A stretch of DNA of 64,000 bases. Origin: Trichobilharzia szidati. Taxonomy: Eukaryota; Platyhelminthes; Trematoda; Strigeidida; Schistosomatidae. Under the pieces are notes generated by a model that made no database searches, had not been told where the DNA came from, and saw only the letters and a program-made list of their open reading frames with translations. Made by a program: the position numbers and the translations under genes. Positions 1-11,180 of the stretch are shown piece after piece (position 1 is the stretch's first letter; each line of letters opens with the position of its first letter). Where the stretch lies: NCBI GenBank assembly GCA_944472155.2, contig OX235271.1:81171256-81235255 (forward strand). The letters are read 5' to 3'.

Positions 1-294
1 ACTATAAACGTATCATAGAAGAATAGAAAGAATTATTTATTCTTCTTTTCATAGAGTAATACTTCAGCTGAAATATTCTTGGAAGATAGAATTTTTAAAA
101 AAGTAATCGAATGTCGGAAATCATGGTTGCACCATGGACATTAGATAGACAAGTTTAGTTCGATATGATTTTTCGCAAATAATTGGATTTGAATGCATTA
201 ACGCTAATTCACACGAATCATAGTAGTTACATAAAAAAAGACTTTTAGAAAATATATTTAAGTTTTCTTTATGGACTAGTTGTAAGAAAATTTA

Positions 295-530
295 GCATCG
301 GTGGTTCAGCAGTAGGATGCTCGCCAACTATGCATGTGGTTCAAGGTTCGATTCCAGGCCGGCAAACACTTCCACCTCACCTAGTCGGTTGTAACTCTGA
401 TCGAGAGGGAAGGTTGGACTTGGGGCTAGCAACCTCATCCCGCAAAAACATCACTGCTATTGAAACTTCAAAGCCGAAGCTTGAAGCCCTGAGTTCCGCT
501 CGGAACGTAAGAGGAATAAAATACTAATAA
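295..530 (+). mobile_element. SINE-A copy 1, near full length
   Basis: The tRNA-like head has an A-box region at 302-315 and the B-box GGTTCGATTC at 344-353. The body (GGAAGGTTGG ... CTAGCAACC) and the conserved 3' end (TTGAAGCCCT...TTCC...AGGAATAAAA) follow. It lies 3' of kinase exon 6. Confidence 0.8.
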
Positions 531-819
531 ATGAATGTAAGAGAATCTGGATTACAACAACTACTGAATAATCTAATAAGTAGTATCGACTACAAAGGTT
601 TTTATTGCACCCATTTTGAATACTTTTGCTTTTATTCTTTGTGATTTAATGGTGTCCAATTTTCAGAGTTAGATCAATCGTAAACATATAAAATCCAAAC
701 AGTTAATAATTACCAAAAATCTTTTTGTTATTATGAGGTCTCAATCAAACACTTTTACAAATAAGCTGTTTGTGATCAGTGCTTTATTCATAAGGAAGAA
801 GAACTGACCAGTGATTGTT

Positions 820-1545
820 TGTTATTATTATTGTTTCCTTTAATGCCTAGAGGAAAAAAGGGCTTCAGCCACACGTCTCCATTGCGTTTGGTTCTCCGCT
901 AAAGTTTTCACCAGGCTCTACGTCTGCCCACATGCTTTCATCTCCCCTTCACATGACCTCCTACATGTCACCTTCTCACTGACGACCAACTCGCCGCTTC
1001 CCATTCGGTCGGGTTCCACTCTAGTGATGGCCTGGCGTGTGATTTCACTTGATGGCTTGTTTTCTCAGAGTATGGCCAATCCATCTCCATTTCTTCCTGC
1101 ATCTTTGTTCCACAATCGGTTCCTGCTGGGTTGGTTCGCTCCCAGAGATCCCTGTTGCTGATATTTTCTGGCTGGTCATCTGATCTTGAGTAGTACTGAG
1201 TGAAGATAGCCGTTGATGAAGGTCTGTAGCTTGTTTGAAGTGCCCTCCATTACGCGCCAAGTCTCTGATCCGTATAGTAGCACTGACTTTACAGTGGAGT
1301 TGGAAATCCGGATCTTATTTTTCTTCATGCTGAGTGCTGTTGACCTCCACACAAACTTGAGAGAAATGAAAGCTTGCCTTGCTTTCCCGATCCTCGCCTT
1401 GATATCCTCATCAGTTCCGTCCGCCTGTAGTTGAAACGATGCTTCCCAGGTAGGTAGGTAAAGGAGGTTGCTTCTTTCAGATTTCTCCCATTTATGCTGA
1501 TTGTTGTCTGTTGTTGTCGTTGTGGCTGTTACTGTTGTTGATATC
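820..1545 (-). pseudogene. RTE-type non-LTR retrotransposon, 3' fragment of RT
   Basis: Read on the minus strand, this is the C-terminal part of an RTE reverse transcriptase, 5'-truncated. It includes IKARIGKARQAFISLK, VKSVLLYGSETWRV, a KWRWIGHTLRK-type motif, and the tail GAAGCCC...TTAAAGGAA followed by (TAA)n at about 820-833. Frameshifts near 1176-1260 break it into two open pieces. It belongs to the same subfamily as 20136-20960. Confidence 0.8.
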
Positions 1546-1831
1546 AAATTGTAGACTAAGACATGCCAAGGGATTTGGGTAGTCTCATTATTATAATCAT
1601 TAGTTTGAAAATAAACTTTAAAATATTGTATTCATATATTGGACTGACTGTACTAGTTTTAAGATAGTTTGCTTATCTAACACTTCTTCAACTCACAACT
1701 GATCTATCTTCAACCATAAGCCTAGTTTACGGCAGTTAAATAACTTTAAATGGAATGCGGAGGTATATTAAACAAAGAGGGATTTGTTTATAAACTAAAT
1801 GTCAGATTGATTTATCAGACATTAGTTGTCA

Positions 1832-1864
1832 CTGGTGGTGACTAACTGTGGAATCCAGGATGCT
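1832..1864 (-). repeat. Fragment of hammerhead-bearing satellite (3' half)
   Basis: Minus-strand GCATCCTGGATTCCAC followed by TAGTCACCACC matches the 3' part of the satellite unit at 37993-38028. Only the helix I 3' strand and its flank remain. It lies inverted relative to the remnant at 2095-2160. Confidence 0.5.
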
Positions 1865-2094
1865 CAATTCTTCCTATTTGGAAAAGTAAACATTGACTTT
1901 AAGTTACTATTGTCCTAGCTAATTTCAGTCCCCTGTTGGTTGATTACGTTAGACCAAAAGTCTTAATCTTTGCTGACATGTCGACTCTTAGTATGAACTC
2001 TTTGACACTGTTTGAAGATTAATATGATTTCTTTTTAGTTAGTGTTGACTGACAGTAGACTCCAGGATGTTTATCACCGAGAAGCATTATAACC

Positions 2095-2160
2095 TACTGG
2101 GACGAGTCCCTAAGAGGAGGAAATGTACATTCTGGATTCCATTGCTGGTCACCAACCCCT
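2095..2160 (+). repeat. Degenerate hammerhead-satellite remnant
   Basis: ACGAGTCCC, GAGGAAATG and TTCTGGATTCCATTGCTGG keep the order and spacing of the schistosome hammerhead unit (core, helix II, GAAA, helix I 3' strand). The CUGANGA box and helix II are damaged, so self-cleavage is not expected. Confidence 0.55.
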
Positions 2161-2165
2161 GAAAT

Positions 2166-3376
2166 AGACTAAAATTATGCTTATTTCGTTAAACAGTCTT
2201 TTCAAAATCGTAGTCGTCTTGGTGACTTGGAACAGAACAATAAGGACATCATTAGTTGCTGTTTATCTGGGAGAAATAGGGATAATGACTTCAAGTCATT
2301 GGTTAAAATGAATATGAAACTTATCATTTAACTAACATCATTTATTATCGCCTAAAGTCAAAATAAATATCGACTCTATTGCCTTTTAGATGAAGAATAA
2401 ATTAAAATACAAAATTAGTTTAAAAGTTCCGCCTGATTACACAACATTTAATTTTTCTGAGATTTTCACAGTATGAGATGTTTCTTGATATTCTTAAAAT
2501 AGGAAATGCTTTCAACTGGACCAATATGTGAGTGATATGAGCATATTTTTCATGCAGTCAGGAAGGAGAAGAAGAAGGAGTGTTGTTAGATATTTGCAAA
2601 AATTACAATTTAAGGTGATTAGTAAAAATTTTCCTAGGCTGTGTAATAAATAGACCAAAGTAGAAGTAATTTTGAGTATTCTGCCAGCCAAAAAATAAGA
2701 ATTATGTCTTCATTAAAGTGAAAGACCCCAGCAATACATTAACCTAAGTTGTATATCCTACCTAGTTAATCTGTTATTGTTATCAATCATAATTAAAATC
2801 TGTTGTAAAAGTACACACTTTAATATAGTACTGAGTGAACGGCAATTATATAATATCTCACACTTATTCACATTAACTAACCTGACCACCTAGCATTACT
2901 TGTAGATATACAAAGCACAGAAAGTGTACTACAACCTTTAACCTAATTTGATTAATTATTATTGACAAAAACACATTCTCCTGGTTTGTGCACACATGGA
3001 TTAATAGTGTACAGTTTTGATTTGCTTCGTTTATTATTTAAAAATGAAAAGTACTGATTTATTCTGATGAATAAATAATCTGAAAAGCCTAAGGAATATA
3101 ATAGGCTATTTCATTAGGATTTCAGTAGTATATATACAATTTCAACAAATAGTCACCAGAGGAGTTTACCTTCCAAATGCTGATTAATTCACTTGTTTAA
3201 TGTTTCTTTAGTCAGTGTGTACTACAAACCAGTGGACTGTTTTTAGTATTAAACATTTTGAAATCGACATACAGGGAGTTGTATACCTAAGCAATATAAC
3301 TGCTAGCATTTAGTCGAAAGTCAGGTATTATGCCATTGTGAATACCCATTCAGCTGTGAAAACTTAACAGTATATT
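2166..3376. other. A+T-rich stretch downstream of the kinase exons, nothing recognised
   Basis: I see no coding segment, splice-bounded frame or repeat family here. One of the missing kinase 3' exons could in principle lie here, but no continuation of the kinase domain was found. Confidence 0.4.
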
Positions 3377-3784
3377 CAAGCATTGGTCGGTAAGGATGTG
3401 ATTAATTGGTTACAGGATTTCATCATGAGTTGACATCAGTTAGAGAACCTCTGGAAAACCACCTGGAGGTACTGGGAAGTGAGCTGATTCGTCGTAATTT
3501 GGGACTATTCATCAGTAGGCACCCACTGAGGTCCGAATCGAGGACCTTCTGGTTAAAAGGCGAGCTAGCTCGTAGTCCATTAAGCCACTGGAACCCGATC
3601 CGGTGGGCCATGAATTTTTACTTCTGATAATTCATGAGATAGCGTGACAGCTAGCCTATGTTTTCGGCGAGTATTTGTCCTCACACTCAACCTGCTGCAC
3701 CCTACTGGTCACGGCTTCCCACTAGAACTCAGGTATCTACCAAACTGAATAGGACCAGTCGCTAGTGAGCATCTCATCGATATT
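3377..3784 (-). mobile_element. SINE-B copy, full length
   Basis: The tRNA-like head reads on the minus strand (CCAGTGGCTTAATGGACTACG as A-box region at 3572-3592). It is followed by the hammerhead-like CTGATGAATAGTCCC at 3503-3517 and the 3' end TTAGAGAACC...TCATGATG. It is arranged head to tail with the next copy. Confidence 0.75.
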
Positions 3785-3985
3785 CAAGTATTGGTTTGTA
3801 GGGATTTGACTGATTGGTTAAAGGATTTCATCATGAGCTGAAATCGGTTAGAGAACCATTGGAAAACCTGAGAGTACTGGACAGCCAGTTGTTTCGTCAA
3901 CCTAGATCGGGGCTCTTCAGCAGTACGCACCCACCGCCAGGGTTCGAACCCAGGAACTTCTGGCTACAAAGCGATGTCAGCTCAT
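3785..3985 (-). mobile_element. SINE-B copy, 5'-truncated, tandem with the previous one
   Basis: It contains the B-box as GGGTTCGAACCC in reverse sense (3947-3958), the CTG(C)TGAAGAGCCCC motif and the common 3' end. The tRNA-like head stops near 3985. Confidence 0.7.
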
Positions 3986-4470
3986 GATTAAAAGCATATG
4001 TCGAACAAGTTAAAAGTTATGTAGCTTACTCCCGAATTATTGAAAACAACCAACTCATTGTTTTGTCTTGAAATTTATAAAAGATCAAATAGGAATTGAG
4101 TAGCGAATAAAGTCTTTTATGAAAATTTATCACGCAAAAATGCCTATTCAGCTCAAAATCTCTAGAATGATGCTTTTACCGTTTCAATGTTAACAAAAAA
4201 GTTGGAAGCTTCATACTCAAGACACATAGGAAAGAAACCTCTTGGGTTTTGTTACAGTCCAACCTGTAGACATAATAATATGGGCGATTATTAAATATGA
4301 TACAGAAGTATGTTACAGCCTACTGAATATGTAGAAGGAATAAGTCAACTCCATAAGATTTCACTTTTAGTGAAGCTTCAAAGAGAACTGTATTGAGGAT
4401 GGATGGTATTATCACAGAAATCTCCATCTCAAGTATATCGTCATCATATAATTAGGTTATTTTTCAAACT

Positions 4471-4665
4471 CCTTTGCATTTCGACTGGGACACAGAGCTG
4501 TTAGCCCAAGCCTCGAAGTTTCAGTAGCGGTAATTTGTTAACAGAATCAGGTTGCTACCTTCAAGCCCAAACATCTCTCTTTACCGAGGTCACTACCGGC
4601 TAAGAGAGGTCCAAGAGCCCATCGACTGACAACAGAACTCCAACCACTTGAACTACCGATTCAGT
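4471..4665 (-). mobile_element. SINE-A copy 2, degenerate
   Basis: The 3' end (TTTGCATTTCGACTGGGACACAG in plus sense), the body with CAGGTTGCTACC, and CTCTTTACCGAG are recognisable. The tRNA-like head is badly eroded. It ends about 50 bp from the donor of kinase exon 6. Confidence 0.6.
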
Positions 4666-4714
4666 TAAATCACTGATATATATATGTATTAGAATGATAA
4701 AATGTTCAACTCAC

Positions 4715-4894
4715 TTTGGTGATCTTTGAAGAAGATGTTGAATAAAATCAATTGAATTTGATGAACGATGCTTAAATAGTTCATCTGGATATGTAATTGT
4801 TGCATGAGTTATATTTTGCATAGTAATCATTTTATCTTCACCAAGAAACGGTGAGATGCCAGTGAGTAGATAATAGGTAAGAACTCCAACAGAC
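4715..4894 (-). CDS. Kinase exon 6 (C-lobe, helices F-H)
   Basis: The exon encodes 59 full codons after completing Trp297. SVGVLTYYLLTGISPFLGED is helix F and the following loop, then NITHATITYPDELF, then SIDFIQHLLQRSP, the start of the last conserved helix before the subdomain XI arginine. The acceptor is CTACTTTAG (AG at 4895-4896) and the donor GTGAGT follows position 4715, leaving a split codon AA|N. The preceding intron is 21852 nt. The next exon, expected to contain the subdomain XI arginine and the end of the domain, was not found between 1 and 4714. Confidence 0.9.
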
Positions 4895-5140
4895 CTAAAG
4901 TAGGAAAACAGTAGTTTGTTATCCAAAATACAATTAACGCTCACAGTCATATATCTACAAAATGACAAACTATGCAATAACAGTACGAATCACATTTTAA
5001 GAAATATAGTCTCTTGTGTTTTAAAAGTCAAATAAGAAAATTTAGTAGAACAAATAAAATACTTTCAACCCGAAGTTCAAAACAAAATGTATAAACTCAA
5101 AAAGAGTAATATAAACACTAAGTTGTCGATTTCAACTTAT

Positions 5141-5540
5141 AAAGTGTTGGTTTGTAGGGATTTGATTTGACCATGGATTTATATCAGTTAGAGAACCATT
5201 GAAAATCAGCAAGGAGTGATGAACAGATGTTCACCCCCCATCCCAGTTTGGGAATCATCGTCAATACGCACCCAACAACATGGTTTGAACCCAGGACCTT
5301 CGGGTTACAAGGCTAGTAAGCTGGTATGCCATTCAGCCACTAAGACCCGATTCAATGGCCAGTCCATGATTTCTAACTCCTACCAATTCGTGATGCATTT
5401 AGCGCGACCACTAACCAATGTCATCGGTGGGACATCCATTCTCACACTTGACTGGATTAACTTCACTGGTCACGACTTCCCACTTAAACTGCAGGAAACT
5501 CTGTCCTGTTTTAGGCCACTAGCGAGCATCAGATTAATTT
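5141..5540 (-). mobile_element. SINE-B copy, full length, in kinase intron 5
   Basis: GTGTTGGTTTGTAGGGATTTG marks the 3' end, the B-box is at 5281-5292 (GGTTTGAACCC), the A-box region at 5328-5345, and the upstream arm reaches ACTAGCGAGCATCAGATTAAT. No coding capacity is implied by the open frame inside it. Confidence 0.75.
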
Positions 5541-5690
5541 TCTATAGTTGGTTTTTAAGGATTATATTTGTTTTAATAAGTTGATCACATTGATGTCAGC
5601 TACAGAACTAGTGGAGAAGCAGTGTGGAACTGGACAGCTGTTTCATCCCAGTTTGAGACTCTTCACCAGCACTCAGTGGTACCGATAATT
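5541..5690 (-). mobile_element. SINE-B 3' fragment
   Basis: GATCACATTGATGTCAGCTACAGAAC, AGCTGTTTCATCCCAGTTTGAGACTC and a CTTCACCAGCACTCAG segment match the 3' half of SINE-B. The tRNA-like head is lost. Confidence 0.6.
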
Positions 5691-5835
5691 CTGCTATTTC
5701 GGCTCGTAATCACACCTTCAACTTAAGCAATGGCTGACATCTATGGATAAGGTGTATTCCTTAGAATGTTATCAAAAGGTGTAATGCTGTCAGACCATAA
5801 AGCAGTATGTAACTGAATCCAGAGAAAACAACAAA

Positions 5836-6052
5836 ATTATGAATTGACGGAAGTTAGAATTCATAGGCCATTGGTTTCCGTCCAATGGATGAATGGTCGA
5901 CAGGTCCTCTTTAGAACATGAAGATCCTGTGTTTGATGCTTGGTGGGTTCCTGTCTGCATACTGCTAAAAGATGTCAAACTAGGATGAAATAGCTGTCCA
6001 GTGCTCCCTGACTTTCAAAGGTTATCTAACTGATGTCAGTCAGTGAATTTAC
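5836..6052 (+). mobile_element. SINE-B copy, diverged
   Basis: Plus-strand copy with AATTCATAGGCCATTGG, a weak A/B-box region (5880-5945), GTCAAACTAGGATGAAATAGCTG and TAACTGATGTCAG. It is inverted relative to the copies at 5141-5690. Confidence 0.65.
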
Positions 6053-6271
6053 TTGAGAAATAAGTATTAGCTTATAGAAGGCGAATTCATACAATGAAAT
6101 TATTATAAAAAGTGATATTTTAAATCATTTTTAACGTCAGATATTATTCAGTTGATCAGATAAATGTTTCCTCACTTCCATGCGCACTAAAAAAAGAATC
6201 TAATTTGGATGATTGCTTCTCAGTTTCGTCTTCCTGAGTCAGTAAATTTATATTTTGATATTGGTGAAGAA

Positions 6272-6485
6272 TGCATCGGTGGCACAGTGGTAGAATGCTC
6301 GCCAACCACACTTCATGTAGCCCGGCGTTTGACCCCTGGCCGACATACTCCTTTACCTCACTAAACCAGTAATAAGACCGGTAAAGAAGAAAGGTTGGGG
6401 GTGAGGCAACCCCATCCCATAAAAATAAACACCACTGCTACCGAAGCCCTATGTTCCACTGGGAACATAAAAGAATGAAAAAAAC
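6272..6485 (+). mobile_element. SINE-A copy 3, near full length
   Basis: GCATCGGTGGCACAGTGG begins the tRNA-like head. GAAGAAAGGTTGGGGGTGAGG, the run ACACCACTGCTACCGAAG and CCCTATGTTCCACTGGGAAC follow, then an A-rich tail. The segment between the CTGCTAC run and the 3' end is shortened. Confidence 0.8.
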
Positions 6486-7361
6486 TGGTGTGGAACTGTC
6501 AATGAATACCCAATTAAAAAGGAATAATGATTTCTTGGAAAAAATAGAAATTTGATAAAATATCCGTTTATTTTAGTCTCACAAGACAATACCATTATAT
6601 ACAATGCTTGACGCTAGTGAACATGCATACACAATTCAGTATTTATTTGGGTTTAGAGATTACCAATATTTTGAACATCTCAAGTAATTTCTGTCGCATA
6701 ACTGTTTAATTTATAAAATACGTAGTATTCACTGGATAAAAGCGTTTTATATAAATAGAGAATTATTAGCTTTGGAGACAACCTCTTCATTCTCTTGCTG
6801 TACTCTTGAATTCCACCCAGTTTGAAGTCACAATCTTGTTTAAATTTCCTTTATTTATTTCTATTATAACGTTTTAAGCCACCAGCTCACTTCTAGTCAT
6901 TCATTAAAACTTCTAAGTGATGATTTCTTGACCATGTTAAATCTAAAGGTGAATTAAAACGATCTGTAACTGAACTCTTATTAAATCATCCAGCTGAGAG
7001 TACACAGCAATACTAAACATGCTTCCATCTCATGATTATTCAAGATTTTGTGATATAAATCATTATGTATTTTCATAGAATATTTAAACTGGTAACACTC
7101 TACAGAAAGTTATTTAAAAAAATTGATCTTTGATCCCTTCTAGTCACTCAATGTATTCGTGAATATAAAGTTCAGCATCTAAAGTTTAAAAAGAAAGAAT
7201 AACAGTTAATCAGTCATTGATGTAATCTTTTAAAGAACAGACATTGATATACGTCTGAACTTTGTACAGATTTTTATTACCATTGGATTTTAAAATATCA
7301 GAATGTTGTTTGAATTGATACTACCGTAATAATTTATTAAATGAAACCTCCTTTTTAATAC
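6486..7361. other. Intron 5 sequence, nothing recognised
   Basis: A+T-rich sequence with no open frame of note and no match to the repeat families seen elsewhere in the window. Confidence 0.4.
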
Positions 7362-7590
7362 CTTTGCATTCCCAGTGGAACATAAGGCTTATAGTTTCAG
7401 CTTTGCAGTTTTAGTTGCACGGATGTTTATTTTTTTGAGGGTTGGGTTGTTAACCTCACTCTCAACCTTCCTTATTTTACCAGGCTTACTATCAGGTAGG
7501 CGAGGTTTAAGTATGCGCCGGCCGGGGATGGATTACCGGACAAGATGAGTAGTTGGCGAGTACTCTATCATTAAACCATCAACTATTATT
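7362..7590 (-). mobile_element. SINE-A copy 4, near full length
   Basis: In plus sense it runs from the reversed 3' end (CATTCCCAGTGGAACATAAGG) through GGGTTGTTAACC, the reversed B-box (GGGGATGGATTACC) and TGGCGAGTACTCTATCATTAAACCATC. Confidence 0.75.
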
Positions 7591-8213
7591 TTTAAGTAAA
7601 CATCTTTCTTGATGCTTTTCATTAATGGAGTGTATACACAGTCTTGACTAACAAACTGACTGGTCTCAACGTAGAACTTTGCACAGATGTGCAGCAGTTC
7701 GAGTTACCACACTCCCTTCTTGTAGCATACAAAGTCAGAGAAGAGAGTAGTGAGAGATTCAAAAGAGAGATAATAAACGGAAATATGAGGTAAAAAGAAT
7801 AGTAGTACGGAAGAACAATAAAATCTTATTGGAGTGAACGCATCTGAGCCATTGAGAACGACTTTGAGCAATACCACCAACTGTCTCCAATACAGTCTTG
7901 AAGACACATTCAGTTCAATTATTGAATAACTTTACTACTAAATTTTAACCAGTAAACTTTGTGAGATAGCATTATGCATACAAGTTTGCTTCCAAATTGT
8001 ATCTACTCCTAAAGTCAATTAGAATCCACTTATCAAGAATAAGTTAAGTAACATAAAGTTACAGTTAATTTATTTTGTTTGGTGTTAGATGAACTGACAG
8101 ATAGGCAATCTAGGTCCATAACTTTTTATTTATTTATTTTTTTTTTGATTTACAGCTTGATTCCACACCGTATTTTCAGTACAAGTATGGAATTTTCAGC
8201 ATGGATATCGGTT
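7591..8213. other. Intron 5 sequence, nothing recognised
   Basis: No convincing gene or repeat. A 67-codon frame at 7704-7907 on the minus strand has no recognisable similarity and looks like chance. Confidence 0.35.
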
Positions 8214-8322
8214 GCCCAAATTCAGGCATACCATAGATATCGGGTGTGCGCCGGCAGGGGATCGAACCCCGGACCATGTGCATGGTCGGCGAGAGTCCTA
8301 ACCACTGTGCCACCGACGCATT
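8214..8322 (-). mobile_element. SINE-A copy 5, tRNA-like head only
   Basis: The head alone is present: reversed B-box GGGGATCGAACCCC at 8256-8269 and reversed A-box region CCTAACCACTGTGCCACC at 8298-8315. There is no body or 3' end. It is the best-preserved tRNA-like head on this strand. Confidence 0.7.
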
Positions 8323-8399
8323 TCATTTGATTTCGAAAATCACAAATACTACCCACAAGTAACTAAGATGTATCTTTTGAACAGCATAATCAAATATTT

Positions 8400-8460
8400 T
8401 AATATAATAATGATAATAGCTTTATTTTGAATAATATTTTAAAATACAGTAAAGGATTTT
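8400..8460 (-). mobile_element. Possible CR1/Jockey-like 3' tail fragment
   Basis: In minus sense this reads TTCAAAATAAAGCTATTATCATTATT, resembling the GGAATAAAGCAAATTATTATTA tail of the elements at 40024-40955 and 56272-58215. Too short and diverged to be certain. Confidence 0.3.
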
Positions 8461-8689
8461 CGGCTTGATTTTATCTACTCCATATACAGAACCTTCAAGT
8501 AAGACAATAATATACAATATGTCATTCAATGAAATTTTGTTCTGTCTGCAACATGCTCCAGTCATCCATTTATTTGTTCCTTCATAATCAACCAAGCAGT
8601 AGGTTGAAAGTCATTCAAAAGTGAACGTCAGTACAGATTATTCTTCAAATACATAAACAGGTGATTAAAGCAAAGTACAGTTGAGCAGC

Positions 8690-9006
8690 AGCCTTGATTA
8701 CGAATTGACATGAGTTAGAGAAACGTTGGAAAACCTGGGAATACTAGACTGCTGTCTCATCCTAGTTTGGGACACATTCAGTAGTACACGCCAACTGTAG
8801 TTTGAATCCAGGACCTTTGGGTTACAAGGCGAGCTCATGGACTGATCACCTACTAAGACAGAAACCAATAACCCATGAATCCTAACTTCTGTTAATTCAT
8901 GATATATATGGCGCAACCGCCAACTAGTATCATCGGTGAGTAACTCTCCTTACCTGACTTGGACCCTGATGATCATGACTTCTAACTAATTAAATTCCTG
9001 CGAAGC
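8690..9006 (-). mobile_element. SINE-B copy, left arm of an inverted pair
   Basis: TGACATGAGTTAGAGAAACG, GGTTACAAGGCGAGCTC and TAACTTCTGTTAATTCATGATA mark the copy. The 5' end of the element is at about 9006, where it meets the oppositely oriented copy. Confidence 0.75.
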
Positions 9007-9008
9007 AA

Positions 9009-9410
9009 CACTTGAAAATTAATCTGATGGTCAGTAGTGACTGACTGTATTCAGGAAAAGATCTAGAGTCCTGGTTAAAAGTTATGCTCATCAGGGTCCA
9101 AGTCAAGTAATAAGAGGAGAGTTACTCACCGATGACACTGGTTGGCAGTTGCGCCATATAAATATCACAAACTGGCAGAAGGTGAAATTATTGGTTTATT
9201 GATTTCTGTCTTAGTGGGTGATCAGTCCATGAGCTCGCCTTGTAACCCGAAGGTCCTGGGTTCAAACCCCAGTGGAGATGTTCTGCCGGATGGGTCCCAA
9301 ACTAGGACGAGACGGCTGTCTAGTACTGCATGGTTTCCCAATGGTTCTATAAATGATATCAGCTCGAAATTTGACCTTTAACCAGTCAAATCTTTGCAAA
9401 CCAAAAGTTT
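9009..9410 (+). mobile_element. SINE-B copy, right arm of an inverted pair
   Basis: The copy starts CTTGAAAATTAATCTGATGGTC and continues to the A-box region (9215-9240), the B-box GGGTTCAAACCCC at 9258-9270, GTCCCAAACTAGGACGAGACGG and the 3' end near 9410. Both arms of the pair share an unusual variant, CTTAGTGGGTGATCAGTCCATG, in the A-box region. Confidence 0.75.
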
Positions 9411-10427
9411 AAGATATGACTGAGTGAATTGAACGTACTGTACTCTGTGAAAAATTAGAGGACCCAAAGACTTAACCAGACTGAATAATAAAAATAGTCA
9501 TGATTATGTCGTACACTACTATTTATCCTTCGCAACACCTTTTCTTCAAACCACAATCTATGAGTTCGAAACCTATCACAGTTAATAATATTAATACTAA
9601 TAAATTTCTATAGTCTCATATATAAAACCATAGTTAAGTGGGTTTATTTTTTCCAAAGACATTACCCCAATTATAAGAAAAGATGGTAATCATAATATAA
9701 TCCACTTGAATGTATTATAAAACTGATCAGCAAAGAATATTCCGTTAGGCACAGTGTAATTCATGATGAAAAATTCGAAAAAACAACGCACAACTATATA
9801 TTTATGGTTTTGTACACGAAGTCGACTAATTACATCATAATAGTTAAGCAAATCGCAAAAAGAGTCAGTTTAATCGAGGAGAAAAAGACACACAGTGTGC
9901 TAACAACATTGGATACCATAAAAATGAAGCGAAAATTTTGTGGAGAGGAGGAAATTTCTTTTAGAAAACCAGAGAGAGAGAAAAACAACAACACTGAAAT
10001 ATAAAATAAATAATGAGAAGAATTGAATACATTATACATTGAATGAATAAAGCTGACGTTTATGACAGATACCTTTGACCTGAAAAGGAATGCAAGGCTA
10101 AAATGCACACCTCTAATATTATTTGTAAAAAGAAATTACACAAACACACACAATGGAATTAGTAAATCTGTACAGCAAGCAATCAAATACAAAGACTGCT
10201 AAGTGTCTTTTTATGCAAAATGAGAGAGAAAAACAGAAGGTTGAAAAGCTAACATGTCATTTTTATGATTTTACACTATTTCGTTTTACCGTTCTTAGTA
10301 TATTACTAATTAATGTGTTCCACTATTTACATGGAAAAATAATAGGCAAATGGGATGTGTTCAAATCTTTTTGATCAAAAACAAAAAGGTTCAAGAGTAC
10401 TATCACATTTGGCTACAAAAACATGGC
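9411..10427. other. Intron 5 sequence, nothing recognised
   Basis: A+T-rich. Two overlapping antisense frames near 9804-10108 are low-complexity and lack any domain signature. Confidence 0.35.
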
Positions 10428-10700
10428 ACTGGCTCTATTAGGACTGTAACAATTGACTGCACTGGTATTAGATGGTTGGACGCAATCGGCAGGAAGCCTT
10501 GCTTGACCTAGGTTTCGTGCTAGTTGCCACTCACCAGTCAGCAAGACGTATCTGCAACCTTGAAGGAACTCATGTCCCCCTCTTCTGAGATTCGAACCCG
10601 TGTCACTGAATGCTGTAGTCAGAGACGTTACCACTGAGCTATTTGGATTGGCGATTGACCTCCTGTAGGTCCAAGACTTCCTTCCAGTTTTGTCCACTTA
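10428..10700 (-). mobile_element. SINE-C copy, left arm of an inverted pair
   Basis: The tRNA-like segment reads on the minus strand: TAGCTCAGTGGTAACGTCTC (A-box region, 10626-10645) and GGGTTCGAATCTC (B-box, 10589-10601). It is followed by GAGTTCCTTCAAGGTTGCAG and CAGGAAGCC. The 94-codon frame across it is not a gene. Confidence 0.75.
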
Positions 10701-10704
10701 TCAA

Positions 10705-11180
10705 ACATCAACCATTCGCAGAGCAACGTGGTGACCACAGTGCAAAATAACGGGTAGAATTCAGTTTGCACTAAACAAAGGACTAGATACATTACACTAG
10801 TTGCTAATTAGTATCCAGACAAAGTATCCAATACAGTCCTAAAAGAGGTCAATCGCTGACCAGAATAGCTCAGTGGTAACGTCTCTGACTGCAGCACAAG
10901 GTGACACAGGTTTGAATCTCAAAAGGAATATGAGTTCTTTCAAGGTTGCAGATACGCTTTACTGACTGCTGAGTGCCGACAAGCACGAAATCTATGTCAA
11001 TTGATTTCAACCATCTAATACCAACAATTTAAAGTGCACCATGATGGCCAGCCACTTAGCATCCTGGCCACATAGCAAACTTGACTGATAGAATTCAGTC
11101 TGCACCAAAACAAATGACTAGACATAAGACACTAGTCACTGACTAGTGTCCAGTTAGAATTGAACACATTCCTAAACCTG
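10705..11180 (+). mobile_element. SINE-C copy, right arm of an inverted pair
   Basis: An upstream arm (TAGAATTCAGTTTGCACTAAAC, TTACACTAGTTGCTAATTAG), then AATAGCTCAGTGGTAACGTC (A-box region at 10864-10883), the B-box AGGTTTGAATCTC, then a second run of the TAGAATTCAGTCTGCACC arm to TGACTAGTGTCCAG. The arm therefore occurs on both sides of the tRNA-like part. Confidence 0.75.

Noticed and set aside
8214..8322. Possible functional tRNA gene
   Set aside because: Box A and box B are present, but it is the head of SINE-A and I could not fold a complete cloverleaf with an anticodon arm.
10413..10697. 94-codon minus frame, with similar ones at 25508-25699 and 49152-49412
   Set aside because: Recurring peptides come from the SINE-C tRNA-like region read in the same frame.
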